A DNA stretch of 64,000 nt from Sphingomonadales bacterium Ga0077531 (GTDB taxonomy: Bacteria > Pseudomonadota > Alphaproteobacteria > Sphingomonadales > Sphingomonadaceae): assembly GCA_001464915.1 (NCBI GenBank), contig LNED01000033.1, positions 62,001 through 126,000 on the forward strand, in the 5' to 3' direction. Numbering within the stretch: the first letter of the stretch is position 1; each line of letters starts with the position of its first letter. The notes beneath the pieces were generated by a model that saw only the letters and a list, made by a program, of their open reading frames with translations, was not told the origin of the DNA and did not search any database. The translations under genes and the position numbers were made by a program. Below, one piece after another: positions 44,921 to 54,512 of the stretch.

Positions 44921-45490
44921 ATGGGTGAATTCTTCGAACAAGCCTACATGACTCTTGTCAGCGTGCTCAGCCTCGCATTCTTCGGAGGGGTCGCGTTCTA
45001 CATCATGCACGCCAGCAACGGGCGTTGGCGCGAGTATGAGCGGCTTTATGCGGTGACTAAGCCCTGCAAACCGCTCGCCACAAAGCTGACAGGAATGGTG
45101 CGCATTTCGCAGCCCGGTTTTCGGTTCGGGCACTTGTCCGGCGATCTAAAGTCGCATCGTCACCCCCCGGTGATGGTGGGAATTCACGACGACGGGCTGA
45201 GCCTGTCGATCGTACCGCCGTTCAAATATGGCTGCCGCGATCTGTTTCTGCCGTTCGACAGGATGTCCATCGAGCCGGCGTCGTGGGATCTGCTCGACAA
45301 CAAATATGGAGTGCGGATGGAAGGTGTGGACGGGATCGAAATCCTCATGTTTTCCAACGTCCTGCAATGGGCTGCTGAAAGGTCTGAAATCCTCGGCCTG
45401 ATGTTGCAACGCGCCGAAGTTATCCGCGCAACACCTAACTTGCGCGGGCACCCAGCACGCGTGCCACAGCCACGAACTCGTCAACGCTGA
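44921..45490 (+). CDS. Membrane-anchored protein of unknown function
   Basis: The ATG at 44921 gives 189 residues, with one N-terminal transmembrane segment (about 10-30, [20 protein letters not shown]) and a soluble domain with a repeating beta-rich pattern ([18 protein letters not shown], then [14 protein letters not shown]). I recognise no family. The 3' end overlaps the convergent rsmA by 56 bp. The upstream in-frame start at 44882 adds only low-complexity sequence and was not used. Confidence 0.72.
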   Translation: MGEFFEQAYMTLVSVLSLAFFGGVAFYIMHASNGRWREYERLYAVTKPCKPLATKLTGMVRISQPGFRFGHLSGDLKSHRHPPVMVGIHDDGLSLSIVPPFKYGCRDLFLPFDRMSIEPASWDLLDNKYGVRMEGVDGIEILMFSNVLQWAAERSEILGLMLQRAEVIRATPNLRGHPARVPQPRTRQR

Positions 45491-46280
45491 CCGTCTCCGC
45501 CCGGCGGGTTTGGTCGATCCCTAGGCTAGCGAGCGCCTCCAGCGCCCCCGGCACGCCTTTCAGGCTCTGGCGCAGCATCTTGCGGCGTTGGCCGAAGGCG
45601 GCTTCGGTCAGGCGTTCGAGCATTCGGGCCGACACGCCTTCGGGCATCGCGGCGGGGGTGACATGGACAATTGCGCTCATCACTTTGGGGGGCGGGGTGA
45701 AGGCGCTGCGGTGCACTTTCATCGCAAGGCTGGCATGGGCGCGCCATTGGGCCAGCACGGCGAGGCGGCCATAGGCGTCGTCTCCGGCAGCGGCGACAAT
45801 CCGCTCGGCGACTTCGCGCTGGAACATCAAGGTGAGCGATTGCCAGAGCGGCGGCCATGTCTCACCGCTGAGCCAGCGGACGAACAGCGCGGTGCCGACG
45901 TTGTAGGGCAGATTTGAGAGCACGTGGAACGGCGCGCGCTCACCGTCCTTGGCCATCAACGCATTGTGATCAATTTTAAGGGCATCGCCTTCGATTACAG
46001 TGAGTTGACCAGGAAAGCTCTCCCCCAATTCGGCGAGCGCGGGCAGGCAGCGACGGTCCATTTCTATCGCAGTGACCTTTGCGCCGGCGCGTAGCAGCGC
46101 GCGGGTCAACCCGCCGGGGCCGGGGCCGACTTCGAGCACTTGATGGCCGGACAGGTCGCCGGGTAGCGCGGCAATGCGGGCGAGAAGCTGTTCGTCGAGC
46201 AGGAAGTTCTGCCCCAACGCCTTGGTCGCCGCAAGATTATGACGTTGAATTACATCACGAATCGGGGGGAGGTCAGTCAC
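45435..46280 (-). CDS. rsmA: 16S rRNA (adenine1518/1519-N6)-dimethyltransferase RsmA/KsgA
   Basis: RsmA dimethylates two adenosines in helix 45 of 16S rRNA late in 30S assembly. The 281-residue protein begins [20 protein letters not shown] (standard) and has the SAM-binding motif [16 protein letters not shown] and the catalytic [11 protein letters not shown]. It starts with GTG at 46280, overlapping the pdxA stop by eight bases, so the two are coupled. It is the last gene of the lptD-surA-pdxA-rsmA series, an order common to many proteobacteria. Confidence 0.97.
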   Translation of the reverse strand: MTDLPPIRDVIQRHNLAATKALGQNFLLDEQLLARIAALPGDLSGHQVLEVGPGPGGLTRALLRAGAKVTAIEMDRRCLPALAELGESFPGQLTVIEGDALKIDHNALMAKDGERAPFHVLSNLPYNVGTALFVRWLSGETWPPLWQSLTLMFQREVAERIVAAAGDDAYGRLAVLAQWRAHASLAMKVHRSAFTPPPKVMSAIVHVTPAAMPEGVSARMLERLTEAAFGQRRKMLRQSLKGVPGALEALASLGIDQTRRAETVSVDEFVAVARVLGARAS

Positions 46281-47316
46281 GCGCCGTCGCCCGGGCGGCT
46301 GCCATTTCGCTCGCCATCACAATCGCCGCGGCCATCGCGCCGGGATCGGCCAATCCCTTGCCCGCGATGTCGAAGGCCGTGCCGTGATCGGGTGAGGTGC
46401 GAATGATCGGCAGGCCCAATGTCACGTTGACGCCCTCATCAACTTCCAGCGCTTTCAATGGGATAAGCGCCTGGTCGTGATACATGCACAAAGCCGCGTC
46501 ATAGGTCGCGCGCATCCGGGGGGTGAACAGCGCATCGCCCGGGACGGGGCCAAAGGCGTCGATCCCCTCGGCCTGCAAGGCGGCGATCGCAGGCGCGATC
46601 AGGCGCGCTTCCTCGTCACCAAATTGCCCGCCTTCGCCGGCGTGGGGATTGAGCGCAGCAATCGCAAGGCGCGGGGCTAACACCCCGAAATCACGCCGTA
46701 ATCCTGCCGCCACAATGCGCGCTTTATGCGTGATAAGGTCAGCTGAGAGCAGCGCGGGAACCTCGGCCAAAGGCACGTGGACGGTCAGCGGGACGGTGCG
46801 CAGGCTTGGCCCCGCCAGCATCATTACTGCATCGCGGTAGGGCAGCCCACAAGCATCGGCGAGGAATTCGGTTTGGCCCGGATAATCCCAGCCGATGGCG
46901 GCCAAAGCGCTCTTGGCCACCGGCGCCGTTACTAACCCTACAGCCACCTCGGAGAGGGCGAATTTTGTCCCCCATTGGAGCGAGGCAAGCGCCAGTCTGG
47001 CGCCGTCTGGCGTGGGTCTAGCCGGGGTCAAGGAGCCATCAAGGCCCGCCAAAACCGGCAGTCCTACAGCTGAGGCGTAAAATGCCTCCGCCGGATCGGC
47101 AATCGGCACGATTTGAACGTCGATTCCCAGCCGTTCGGCCAATGCGCGGAGCAGTTCCGGCCCACCAACCACAAAGGCGGGAGGTGTCCGGCGCTCGGCC
47201 CGCAATCTGGCCCAAGCGCCAAGGATAACCTCTGGCCCGATCCCCGCCGGATCGCCGAGCGTGATCGCCAAAGGCCCAGCCAAGGAACCGAAAAGCGGAG
47301 CGCGCGCGCCAGTCAC
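46273..47316 (-). CDS. pdxA: 4-hydroxythreonine-4-phosphate dehydrogenase
   Basis: PdxA oxidises 4-phosphohydroxythreonine in pyridoxal phosphate synthesis. The frame can be read much further upstream, but that part overlaps surA and has no family match. I therefore chose the GTG at 47316, seven bases after the surA stop, giving 347 residues. Motifs are [17 protein letters not shown] (N-terminal), the metal-site His residues in [27 protein letters not shown] and [12 protein letters not shown], and [18 protein letters not shown]. It is the third gene of the lptD operon. Confidence 0.95.
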   Translation of the reverse strand: MTGARAPLFGSLAGPLAITLGDPAGIGPEVILGAWARLRAERRTPPAFVVGGPELLRALAERLGIDVQIVPIADPAEAFYASAVGLPVLAGLDGSLTPARPTPDGARLALASLQWGTKFALSEVAVGLVTAPVAKSALAAIGWDYPGQTEFLADACGLPYRDAVMMLAGPSLRTVPLTVHVPLAEVPALLSADLITHKARIVAAGLRRDFGVLAPRLAIAALNPHAGEGGQFGDEEARLIAPAIAALQAEGIDAFGPVPGDALFTPRMRATYDAALCMYHDQALIPLKALEVDEGVNVTLGLPIIRTSPDHGTAFDIAGKGLADPGAMAAAIVMASEMAAARATARD

Positions 47317-47323
47317 GCGCCGA

Positions 47324-48697
47324 TCAATTGTATTCGATATAGGCGTCGTTGCGCAGATCGCGCAGGTAGCGTTGTGCGCGCTTATTGACGCGCTCTTCCT
47401 CGATCGTTTGTTCAACCGCGGCAAAGGTCGGCGCGCTGGCATCCTTGGGATCATCGCGGCCGCACACCATCAGAACGCGCACGCCTTCCTGCACGCCGCC
47501 AAACGGCGGAGTGGCTTGGCCGATTTGCAGGTTGAGGATGATAGCGCGCAGCTGTTCTGGCAGATTTGCAGCCTTGATCTGATCGTTGGTCACCACCTCA
47601 GCCCCGATTGCTGCTGCCCCGGCATCGGCATCGGCGCAGCTGCGCAGGCCTTCCACGAAGCTGGCGAACTGAGCGACACGCGCTTCAGCTGCTTCCTGCG
47701 TTACACCAGGTTCAAAGGCGATCGAGATCTGTTTGAGGTTAAGCACCGCCTCGTTGGGGTCGGCGCTTAGCACCTGCCGCTTGTTGATCAGGTAGACGAT
47801 CGAGAACCCGCCGGGGATTTCAATTGGCCCCTGCAACTGCCCAGTTTGCATCGAGCGAGCAGCCGCGGCGAGCTGCGGCGGCAATTGCCCCGCACGCACC
47901 CAGCCCAGATCACCGCCGACCACTGCGGTGGTCGCTTCGGAATATTGCCGCGCATAGGCGACAAAGCTGCCGCCGCCCTGCAATTGCTGCATGATCGTTT
48001 GCGCATTGGCGAGCACGGCGGCGCGGTTTTCAGCTGTCGCCGAAAGATAGATTTCGCCGAGACGATATTCATCGGTCCCGCGCGATTCCTCCAGCCGCTT
48101 GAGCACGTCGTTCACCTCGTCTGCCGAGACATTGACGAAGGGATTGATGTTGCGGCGCAGCAGGTTTTCCCACGCAATCTCGCCTTCGATCTGGCGCTTC
48201 AAAGATGCGGGCGATGAACCGATGGAGAGCAGATATTCGTCCATCTTCTTAGGCTCAGAGGCGAAATTCTGTGCGGCAAGCTGCTGATAGGTCCGTTCGA
48301 CCTCTTCGCGGTTGACAGTAAGCTCGCCGGCGACGGCCGCCTGAATCTTCAATGTTTCGTCGATCAGATTGCGCAGGACCTGCACCCGCAGGCGCAGCAA
48401 TTCCTCTTCGGCAATTGGCGCTTCGGATGCGGCGGTAACCAGCGCGACGCGTTGATCAATGTCGGTGCCGGTGATGACATAGCCATTAACCACAGCGGTC
48501 GCGGTGCGCTTGTCCGGATCGGCTTTGGCGAACAGGTTGATGTCTTCGGGCAGGCCGAAGGGATTGTCCGCCGTCGGCACCGCCACGGTCTGCGCAGGCG
48601 CAGCGATGGGCGTTATCGCCAGACTGATTAGGCCGGCCGCGGCAATCGCGGTTCCGGTTCGGGCAAAGAGCGTCTTGGAAAACAGCTTCACGTTCAC
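47324..48697 (-). CDS. surA: Periplasmic chaperone/peptidyl-prolyl isomerase SurA
   Basis: SurA escorts outer-membrane proteins such as LptD to the Bam complex. The 457-residue product starts at GTG and has a signal peptide ending near ITPIAAPAQT. The N-terminal chaperone domain contains ATAVVNGYVITGTDIDQRVA and RVQVLRNLIDETLKIQAA. One parvulin domain is clear (YARQYSEATTAVVGGDLGWV, then RAGQLPPQLAAAARSM). A second parvulin-like region near the C-terminus is degenerate. It sits between lptD and pdxA, the usual arrangement. Confidence 0.94.
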   Translation of the reverse strand: MNVKLFSKTLFARTGTAIAAAGLISLAITPIAAPAQTVAVPTADNPFGLPEDINLFAKADPDKRTATAVVNGYVITGTDIDQRVALVTAASEAPIAEEELLRLRVQVLRNLIDETLKIQAAVAGELTVNREEVERTYQQLAAQNFASEPKKMDEYLLSIGSSPASLKRQIEGEIAWENLLRRNINPFVNVSADEVNDVLKRLEESRGTDEYRLGEIYLSATAENRAAVLANAQTIMQQLQGGGSFVAYARQYSEATTAVVGGDLGWVRAGQLPPQLAAAARSMQTGQLQGPIEIPGGFSIVYLINKRQVLSADPNEAVLNLKQISIAFEPGVTQEAAEARVAQFASFVEGLRSCADADAGAAAIGAEVVTNDQIKAANLPEQLRAIILNLQIGQATPPFGGVQEGVRVLMVCGRDDPKDASAPTFAAVEQTIEEERVNKRAQRYLRDLRNDAYIEYN

Positions 48698-48899
48698 TCG
48701 GTCATTCCCGCCTTAAAAATCGAAAAAATCCTGCGCGCCTTACGACACATGGCCCTGACGCAAGCACAGCCCTTTAGCCAATCCGGCTGAACGCAAGCTG
48801 AGCCTTTTACCGGAACTGAGCGCGCGGCCCACTGCCCGATGCCGTGCCCTTTAGCCCGATTTATCCGTCCTGCCAATTCTTGGGGCCAATTCGGGGGCG

Positions 48900-51185
48900 T
48901 TACCGGAACCCCAGATTCCGCAGTGCGAAAAACAACTGGAATGCATTGCCGCGCCGCGCGTCGCCCGCGTCGATGAAGTCGCGCCGCCAGGTCGCACCGA
49001 AGTCGAGACTGCCGTCGGAATAGGCCACGCCAAACCGGGTGCGGATCGGTTCGAACCCGTCGGGCTGGAACACTGGGTCTTCATCGGCATCGGTCAGGTT
49101 GACCACCGCCGATCCAAACGCCGACCAATTGCGCCCGATGGCGACCCGCGCGGCAAAGCGCAGCTCTTCGCGGTCGCGCAGATCTTCCACGGTCTGAATG
49201 TCGCGGTCGAGCCGCAGGTAGCCCAGTTCGAGATAGGTGCGGCGCGAGCCGATGGTCGCGTCAATCTCGTTCCGGCGGACGGAGAAATTGTCCTTGTCGA
49301 GCCGGAAGCGGTGGGTGAAATTGACGAGGTTCTGGAACCGAATTTCGGTGCGCCCGACGAAATCCGATACCCGTTCGGACAGGCCGGTGCCTTCGGGGAA
49401 CAGGTCATCGCGCGGGGCTTCGATCCGGAATGATTGGCCGATGGTGGTTTTGACCCGCCAGCCGGGGCGTTGCAGCTCCCAGTCGACGCCCCAGGTCAGC
49501 CGAGTGCCATCTTCAACCCGGTCATAGCCGGGGAAGCGATTGAGCGCGAAAAGGTTGGAATCCTCAAGATCGATGGCGCGGGCATCTTCGTTGGGGACGG
49601 CAAAATTGCGAAGCTTGGGGCTGGCGACGAGCTGTATGCGCGGCTTGAACACCTGTGTTCCGCCAAATGCCTCGCCCACAAACGGCCATTCAATGTCAAT
49701 CGCGGCGGTGGCGATGCCGCGTGCAGTCCAGCCTTCATTGCCGCGATAGATTGCGGTGCTGGTCGCCTCGACATTGTTGGTGTTGTAAACGTCGCCGCGC
49801 GCCAGGGCGGTCAGCGTCACCACCTGGCCAAGGCCCGTCAACCGCCGCAAATCCCACTGTACGCCCGCAAATGCGCGCTGGGTATCCTGCCCGTCATTGC
49901 GCAGCAGCGCCAAGCTGTTGGCCTGAAACTGGACATTGCCGCCCAGCACCGGATTGGCGAGGCGTTGGCGGAAATCAATCGCAGGCAGGGCGAGCGGGAT
50001 CTGGCCCTGTTCGGCATTGATCCGCAGCGTCTGTGTCGCCCACCCGGCAATCGACAGATACGAAAGTTCGGTGATCCGTTCGAGATTGACGGTCGAGCGC
50101 AGCCGGTCATCGCGGCTGATATCATAGCGGCGCAGGAAGGTGCGGTCGCTGGCAAGGCGAACCGAGCTGGTCAGGCTCCAATCGGGGGAGAACTGGAACC
50201 GGCCATTGCCTTCGATATAGCCGCGCGGGTCGCTCTGAAAGCTTTCGGCGCCGGTGAAATCGGTCAACCGGTCGCTGGCGGTGGCGTATCCGGTGATCTG
50301 ATACGCGCCTTTTTCGGTCAGATGCCGCCATTTGGCGCTGACCAGCGGGGCAACGTTGGAGAACACCGAAGCCCCCAGCGTCAGATCGGCATTGTCGGCG
50401 AAGCGCCAGTAATACTCGCCGCTCAGTTCCAGTCCGTTGACCTGCGTGATCCGCACATCGGGGACGAGAAAGCCGGTGTCACCCTTGCCATCGGTGCGAA
50501 ACCCCAGTCCGGGGAGCGGCAGGATGCGCGCGCCGAACAGCGAAAGCACCGCGCCGGAAAACCGAACCGTGCTGTCGTTCGGATCGTAGATCACGCGGTT
50601 GGCGGTGATGCGCCAGCTAGGATTTTCGGCGCAGCTTTGCGGGTCAAGCTCGGCGCAGGCGGTGTAAGCGGCATCGGTGAGGATCGCCTTGCCATCCTCG
50701 CCCCGCTCTGCCGATCGTGCAGCGAGCCTGCCGCCCGCCCGCAGCGCGATCAGGAGCTCGGTCATCGCGCCGGTATCGAATTCCTCGGTCAGTTCGACCT
50801 GATCGGTGAACAGTTGGTTGCCCGCTTCGTCAACCAGCCGGATGTTGCCGGTGGCGATGATCTGCCCGCTGCGGCGATCCCAGGTGACTTCGTCCGCGCG
50901 CACCGAGCGGTCTTCGGAGCGCAGCACGACATCACCGCGCGCGGTGATGGTGTCGGATTCGTTGTTATAGCTGAGCTCGCGCGCTTCGAAGTCGATCTGG
51001 CGCGGGGTCGGAGCCACAGGAGGGGCGGTCACCTCGATTTCGGGCGAAGGGTCTTGCGCGGCGAGGGTGGCAGGCAGGGCGACCAATGCGAACGCCAATA
51101 CTGCACGCGGCACCGCAGCCCGCACCGGAAGGCGCAAGCATGGGCGCGCGGCGTTGCGCGATCCGATTGGCGAGCCTTCCGACAT
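48900..51185 (-). CDS. lptD: LPS-assembly protein LptD
   Basis: LptD is the outer-membrane beta-barrel that inserts lipopolysaccharide, with LptE. ATG 51185 gives 761 residues with a signal peptide (ending near ATLAAQDPS). The N-terminal LptA-like jellyroll is seen in FEARELSYNNESDTITARGD followed by VLRSEDRSVRADEVTWDRRS. The barrel ends RNLGFR. The mature protein appears to have only two Cys (TACAELDPQSC, about 188-196), both in the N-terminal part, unlike the four of E. coli. About 200 bp without a gene separate it from surA. Confidence 0.94.
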   Translation of the reverse strand: MSEGSPIGSRNAARPCLRLPVRAAVPRAVLAFALVALPATLAAQDPSPEIEVTAPPVAPTPRQIDFEARELSYNNESDTITARGDVVLRSEDRSVRADEVTWDRRSGQIIATGNIRLVDEAGNQLFTDQVELTEEFDTGAMTELLIALRAGGRLAARSAERGEDGKAILTDAAYTACAELDPQSCAENPSWRITANRVIYDPNDSTVRFSGAVLSLFGARILPLPGLGFRTDGKGDTGFLVPDVRITQVNGLELSGEYYWRFADNADLTLGASVFSNVAPLVSAKWRHLTEKGAYQITGYATASDRLTDFTGAESFQSDPRGYIEGNGRFQFSPDWSLTSSVRLASDRTFLRRYDISRDDRLRSTVNLERITELSYLSIAGWATQTLRINAEQGQIPLALPAIDFRQRLANPVLGGNVQFQANSLALLRNDGQDTQRAFAGVQWDLRRLTGLGQVVTLTALARGDVYNTNNVEATSTAIYRGNEGWTARGIATAAIDIEWPFVGEAFGGTQVFKPRIQLVASPKLRNFAVPNEDARAIDLEDSNLFALNRFPGYDRVEDGTRLTWGVDWELQRPGWRVKTTIGQSFRIEAPRDDLFPEGTGLSERVSDFVGRTEIRFQNLVNFTHRFRLDKDNFSVRRNEIDATIGSRRTYLELGYLRLDRDIQTVEDLRDREELRFAARVAIGRNWSAFGSAVVNLTDADEDPVFQPDGFEPIRTRFGVAYSDGSLDFGATWRRDFIDAGDARRGNAFQLFFALRNLGFR

Positions 51186-51319
51186 GGCCTTGCCTATTGC
51201 ACCGCTCGCGCTTAATCGCAATCGCGTTTCCGGCCCTTTGCGGGCAGTGTGCGCCCGGCGTCCGGTGAGTGCCGGATATGGCGTGCGTGTCTCGACGGCC
51301 CCCTTCTTGCGGAGAACCC

Positions 51320-52780
51320 ATGCAGATCCTCTTTACCTCGACCCCGCCCGCTGATGTCCGCCTGCACGCCCGCGTGGTCAATCAGGGTGCGGCGCTTGCG
51401 GGCCTCGATGCCGCGCTGGTCGAAGGCGCGGCGGCTTCGCGCTTTTCGGGCCGGGCCGGGCAGGTGTTCGAAGGCTTTGCCAGCGTCGGCGGCACTGTGA
51501 AGCGGATCGCGCTGGCAGGCGCGGGCGAGGCTGATGGGGCCGACCGGCGGATGGATTGCGAACGCGCAGGCGCTGCGCTGACCGCGAAGTTTCTCGTCTC
51601 GACCGAACGCGTGATGGTGCTCGATCTGGGGCAGGCGGGCCTTTCGGCTGACACGGCGGCGGCGGTTTTGCTGGGGCTGCGCCTGCGCGGTTGGCGGCAC
51701 GATGCCTACCGCACCAAACTGCCCGCCGATAAGCGCCCGAGCCTTGAGACGGTCCACGTCACCGGCGCACCCGCTGGCACCGAAGCGGCGTGGGAACGCG
51801 AAGCCGCGCTGGCAAAGGGGGTAGAGTTTGCTCGCAACCTCGTGGCTGAACCAGCCAACATCATCTACCCCGCCAGCTTCGTGGCTGTGTGCGAGGAAGC
51901 CTTTGCCGGAACCGGCGCGGAAATCACCGTGCTGGGTGAGGCCGAGATGGAGGCGCTCGGCATGGGCGCGCTGGTCGGCGTCGGACGCGGATCGGAACGC
52001 GAATCGAAACTGATCGCGATCCGCTGGAACGGCGGCGCGGCAGGTGACAAGCCGACCGTGTTCGTCGGCAAGGGCGTCACCTTCGATACCGGCGGCATTT
52101 CGCTGAAGCCGCCGCCGGGGATGGAAGACATGAAGTGGGACATGGGCGGGGCAGGCGCTGTTGCCGGCGCGATGCTCGCCCTCGTCACCCGCAAGGCTAA
52201 GGCCAACGTCATTGGCGTGATGGGCCTCGTCGAAAACATGCCCGACGGCAAGGCGCAGCGTCCCGGTGATGTGGTCACCACCATGAGCGGGCAGACCGTC
52301 GAAGTGCTCAATACCGATGCCGAAGGGCGGCTGGTGCTGTGCGATGCGCTACATTGGGCGCAGGAGCAGTATGATGCGGCGCGGATCGTCGATCTGGCGA
52401 CGCTGACCGGCGCGATGATCATCAGCCTCGGCAATGAATATGGCGGGATGTTCGCCAATGACGATGCGCTGGCCGAGCAGCTGAACGCAGCGGGCAAGGC
52501 CAGTGGCGACAAGTTGTGGAGGATGCCGCTCGGCGCGAATTACGACAAGCTGATCGACTCCCCCATCGCTGACATCAAGAATGTCGGCCCGCGCGAAGCA
52601 GGGTCGATCACCGCCGCGCAGTTCCTGCAACGCTTCATCAAGAATGGTACCCCGTGGGCGCACCTTGATATCGCGGGCATGGTGTGGTCGGGCAAGCCGG
52701 GCCACACGTGGGACAAAGGCGCAACCGGATACGGCGTGCGCCTGCTCGACCAGTTCGTGCGCGATGTGGCGGAAGGTTGA
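51320..52780 (+). CDS. pepA: Leucyl aminopeptidase (M17)
   Basis: ATG 51320 gives 486 residues. The C-terminal catalytic domain contains VGKGVTFDTGGISLKPPPGM, with the metal-binding Lys/Asp, and the family signature NTDAEGRLVLCDAL (Asp, Glu, Arg). GAMIISLGNEYGGMFAND and the late HLDIAGMVWSGKPGHTWDKG complete the pattern. It cleaves N-terminal residues from peptides. It is divergent from lptD across a 134-bp gap. The downstream DUF2256 gene starts 15 bp after the stop. Confidence 0.96.
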   Translation: MQILFTSTPPADVRLHARVVNQGAALAGLDAALVEGAAASRFSGRAGQVFEGFASVGGTVKRIALAGAGEADGADRRMDCERAGAALTAKFLVSTERVMVLDLGQAGLSADTAAAVLLGLRLRGWRHDAYRTKLPADKRPSLETVHVTGAPAGTEAAWEREAALAKGVEFARNLVAEPANIIYPASFVAVCEEAFAGTGAEITVLGEAEMEALGMGALVGVGRGSERESKLIAIRWNGGAAGDKPTVFVGKGVTFDTGGISLKPPPGMEDMKWDMGGAGAVAGAMLALVTRKAKANVIGVMGLVENMPDGKAQRPGDVVTTMSGQTVEVLNTDAEGRLVLCDALHWAQEQYDAARIVDLATLTGAMIISLGNEYGGMFANDDALAEQLNAAGKASGDKLWRMPLGANYDKLIDSPIADIKNVGPREAGSITAAQFLQRFIKNGTPWAHLDIAGMVWSGKPGHTWDKGATGYGVRLLDQFVRDVAEG

Positions 52781-52782
52781 TC

Positions 52783-52787
52783 GGGAG
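52783..52787 (+). promoter_or_regulatory. Ribosome-binding site that points to an ATC start
   Basis: GGGAG at 52783-52787 lies eight bases before ATC 52796 and right after the pepA stop. No ATG, GTG or TTG occurs in the downstream frame between the pepA stop and the conserved domain, so this site decides the start. Confidence 0.55.
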
Positions 52788-52795
52788 TTTTCGCT

Positions 52796-52945
52796 ATCCC
52801 CAAGATTAGGCGTAAATCCGATCTGCCGACCAAGACCTGCCTCACCTGCGGGCTGCCCTTCACATGGCGCAAGAAGTGGGAGCGCGATTGGGACAATGTG
52901 AAGTATTGTTCCGACCGGTGCCGCAGCGGGAAGATCAGTGCATGA
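52796..52945 (+). CDS. DUF2256 zinc-ribbon-like small protein, apparent ATC start
   Basis: The 49-residue frame reads (I)[20 protein letters not shown] and continues [20 protein letters not shown], matching the DUF2256 family: two CxxC/CxxxC pairs (C15, C18, C38, C42) around the conserved WRKKWERDW block. A zinc-binding role is expected, and function is unknown. In homologues the first residue is Met at this very position, followed by PK, so the ATC appears to replace ATG. Possible explanations are true ATC initiation, a sequencing error, or a pseudogene-like loss. The stop overlaps the next ATG as ATGA. Confidence 0.85.
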   Translation: MPKIRRKSDLPTKTCLTCGLPFTWRKKWERDWDNVKYCSDRCRSGKISA

Positions 52946-53382
52946 CACGGGATCGTCTCGCAGCGCGGTCAGGCAAGGCCGCCTCGGTTGCGGCCATGCT
53001 GACGCTTGCCACCCCCGCTATGGCGGGCGATTTTTCGGGTCTGATCTATTTCTTTGCCGCAGCGTTTGCGGTGATCGGTGCCATCGTCTTGGGCGCTGTC
53101 TATGGCGCGCGCCGGATGATCGGCAAAGCTGGCCCGGTAACTGACGCCGTGTCAGCAATCGTGCTCGCCCTTACCTTTGCGCCGTCCACCTTCGTCTACA
53201 TTTATGGCGAGTGGAATTTCTTCTTATGGCCGGTCGGTTTCTTCGCTTTGCTCGGGGAGTCCTGGTCAGTCCTGTTCCCCGGCCCGGCAATATCGGTGCT
53301 GGTGACCTTTGCCCTGATCTATCTGTTTTTACGGAGCCGCAGGCAGCCGGAACACAGCGCGCATGAAGGTGAGCCGGAATGA
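52942..53382 (+). CDS. Exported/inner-membrane protein of unknown function
   Basis: ATG 52942 overlaps the DUF2256 stop; the frame gives 146 residues. An N-terminal signal-like segment ([17 protein letters not shown]) is followed by three hydrophobic helices (about 37-57, 71-88 and 100-130) and a polar acidic C-terminus (HSAHEGEPE). No family recognised. The start codon of holC overlaps its stop, so the pepA-to-holC genes may form one transcript. Confidence 0.75.
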   Translation: MTRDRLAARSGKAASVAAMLTLATPAMAGDFSGLIYFFAAAFAVIGAIVLGAVYGARRMIGKAGPVTDAVSAIVLALTFAPSTFVYIYGEWNFFLWPVGFFALLGESWSVLFPGPAISVLVTFALIYLFLRSRRQPEHSAHEGEPE

Positions 53383-53813
53383 AGCTCGATTTCTGGCAGG
53401 TGACCAATGATCCGGTCGAAAAGGTCGTCGCGCTGATTGCCAAGCGGGTGCTGGGCGAAGGTGCAAGGGTGCTGGTGGTGTCCGCCGATCCTGAACAACG
53501 CACCGCCATCGCCCGCGCGCTGTGGCAGGCGGGGCCAGACAGTTTCCTCGCCAATGGCGAAGATGATGCGCCGGGGGCGGAGGCGCAGCCGATCCTGCTG
53601 TCTGCTGATCTGGCCGCGCCCAACGGGGCGACCCATGTGATCCTTGCCGATGGTGAGTTCCGCGACGCGCCCGGCTTTGCCCGCACTTTCCTGCTGTTCC
53701 CGCCCGACGCTGCGCCCGCAGCACGGCAGGCGTGGCGGGCGCAGGATGGTCGCGCCGATATCGAACGCGCCTATTTCGCGCAGGAAGACGGGCGTTGGGT
53801 CAAGAGGGGCTAA
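53379..53813 (+). CDS. holC: DNA polymerase III subunit chi
   Basis: The 144-residue protein starts [20 protein letters not shown], close to the chi family opening. The fold pattern continues with VLVVSADPEQRTAIARALWQ, DSFLANGE and VILADGEFRDAPGFARTFLL, then a Trp-containing helix and a C-terminal ERAYFAQEDGRWVKRG. Chi links the clamp-loader to single-strand binding protein. pepA-holC order is common among proteobacteria, which supports the call. ATGA overlap with the gene before. Confidence 0.93.
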   Translation: MKLDFWQVTNDPVEKVVALIAKRVLGEGARVLVVSADPEQRTAIARALWQAGPDSFLANGEDDAPGAEAQPILLSADLAAPNGATHVILADGEFRDAPGFARTFLLFPPDAAPAARQAWRAQDGRADIERAYFAQEDGRWVKRG

Positions 53814-53874
53814 AGGCTTGAACTCGCGCCCCTGATCGGTGAAGGTGGGCCATCATGTGATTGGGGAATTGCAG

Positions 53875-54378
53875 ATGCGCACACTAGCATTGGTTTTCGC
53901 AGGCACCGCAGCCTTGACGCTGGCGGCCTGCGGCTCGGAAACCTCCGGCGAGTTCACCACCGAGGACGGCGAGAACGCCGAATACACCATCGACAAGGAT
54001 ACTGGCGAAACCAGCATGACGGTCAAAGGGCCGGATGGCACCGCGACCTTGCGTTCGGGCACCGATGTGCCGGTCAAGCTGCCTGATGGTTTCAGCCTGT
54101 TTCCCGGATCGAAGGTGGTGACCAACACCGTCGTCAACCAGCCTGATGGTCAGGGCACGCTGATTACCTTTGAAACCGATGCGCCTGCCGAGACAGTCGT
54201 GGCCCATTACCGCGATCAGGCCAAGGCGGCGGGCTTCGACATCCAGCTGGAAATGACTACCAATGGCACGAAGATGATCGGCGGCGAACGCAGGGACGAC
54301 GGGTCGAGCCTGTCGGTCACGGCGACCACTGGTGAGACCACCACCGGGCAGATCATCATCGGCAGCAAGAAGGGCTAG
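53875..54378 (+). CDS. Lipoprotein of unknown function
   Basis: ATG 53875 gives 167 residues with a lipoprotein signal (LVFAGTAALTLAACGSE, lipobox Cys about residue 19). The mature part has an acidic Ser/Thr/Gly-rich segment with the recurring pattern TEDGENAEYTIDKDTGETSM, then VKLPDGFSLFPGSKVVTNTV and a helix AETVVAHYRDQAKAAGFDIQ. The latter half resembles predicted periplasmic beta-alpha domains but no named family is evident. It stands alone between holC and ndk. Confidence 0.8.
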   Translation: MRTLALVFAGTAALTLAACGSETSGEFTTEDGENAEYTIDKDTGETSMTVKGPDGTATLRSGTDVPVKLPDGFSLFPGSKVVTNTVVNQPDGQGTLITFETDAPAETVVAHYRDQAKAAGFDIQLEMTTNGTKMIGGERRDDGSSLSVTATTGETTTGQIIIGSKKG

Positions 54379-54512
54379 GCCGCTCCACTTCGCCCGCGTA
54401 ATGTTGCATTGCGGTGCGCCGCGATGCGTGCGCAACGCTTGCCATTTTGCAGCGCAGCATCTACGGGCGCGGCCAATATCCCCCACAAAAAGACGTTCAC
54501 AGGAGCATTAAA

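Noticed and set aside
47317-47454. N-terminal extension of pdxA into surA
   Set aside because: The extra sequence is basic and unlike PdxA. The GTG at 47316 fits both spacing and homologue length.
48694-48876. Possible 60-residue gene between lptD and surA
   Set aside because: It overlaps the surA start, has no ribosome site or hydrophobic pattern, and no similarity to any small-protein family I know.
49434-51215. 593-residue open frame on the plus strand opposite lptD
   Set aside because: It is antisense to a clear LptD, has no recognisable motif, and long antisense frames are expected in GC-rich codon-biased DNA.
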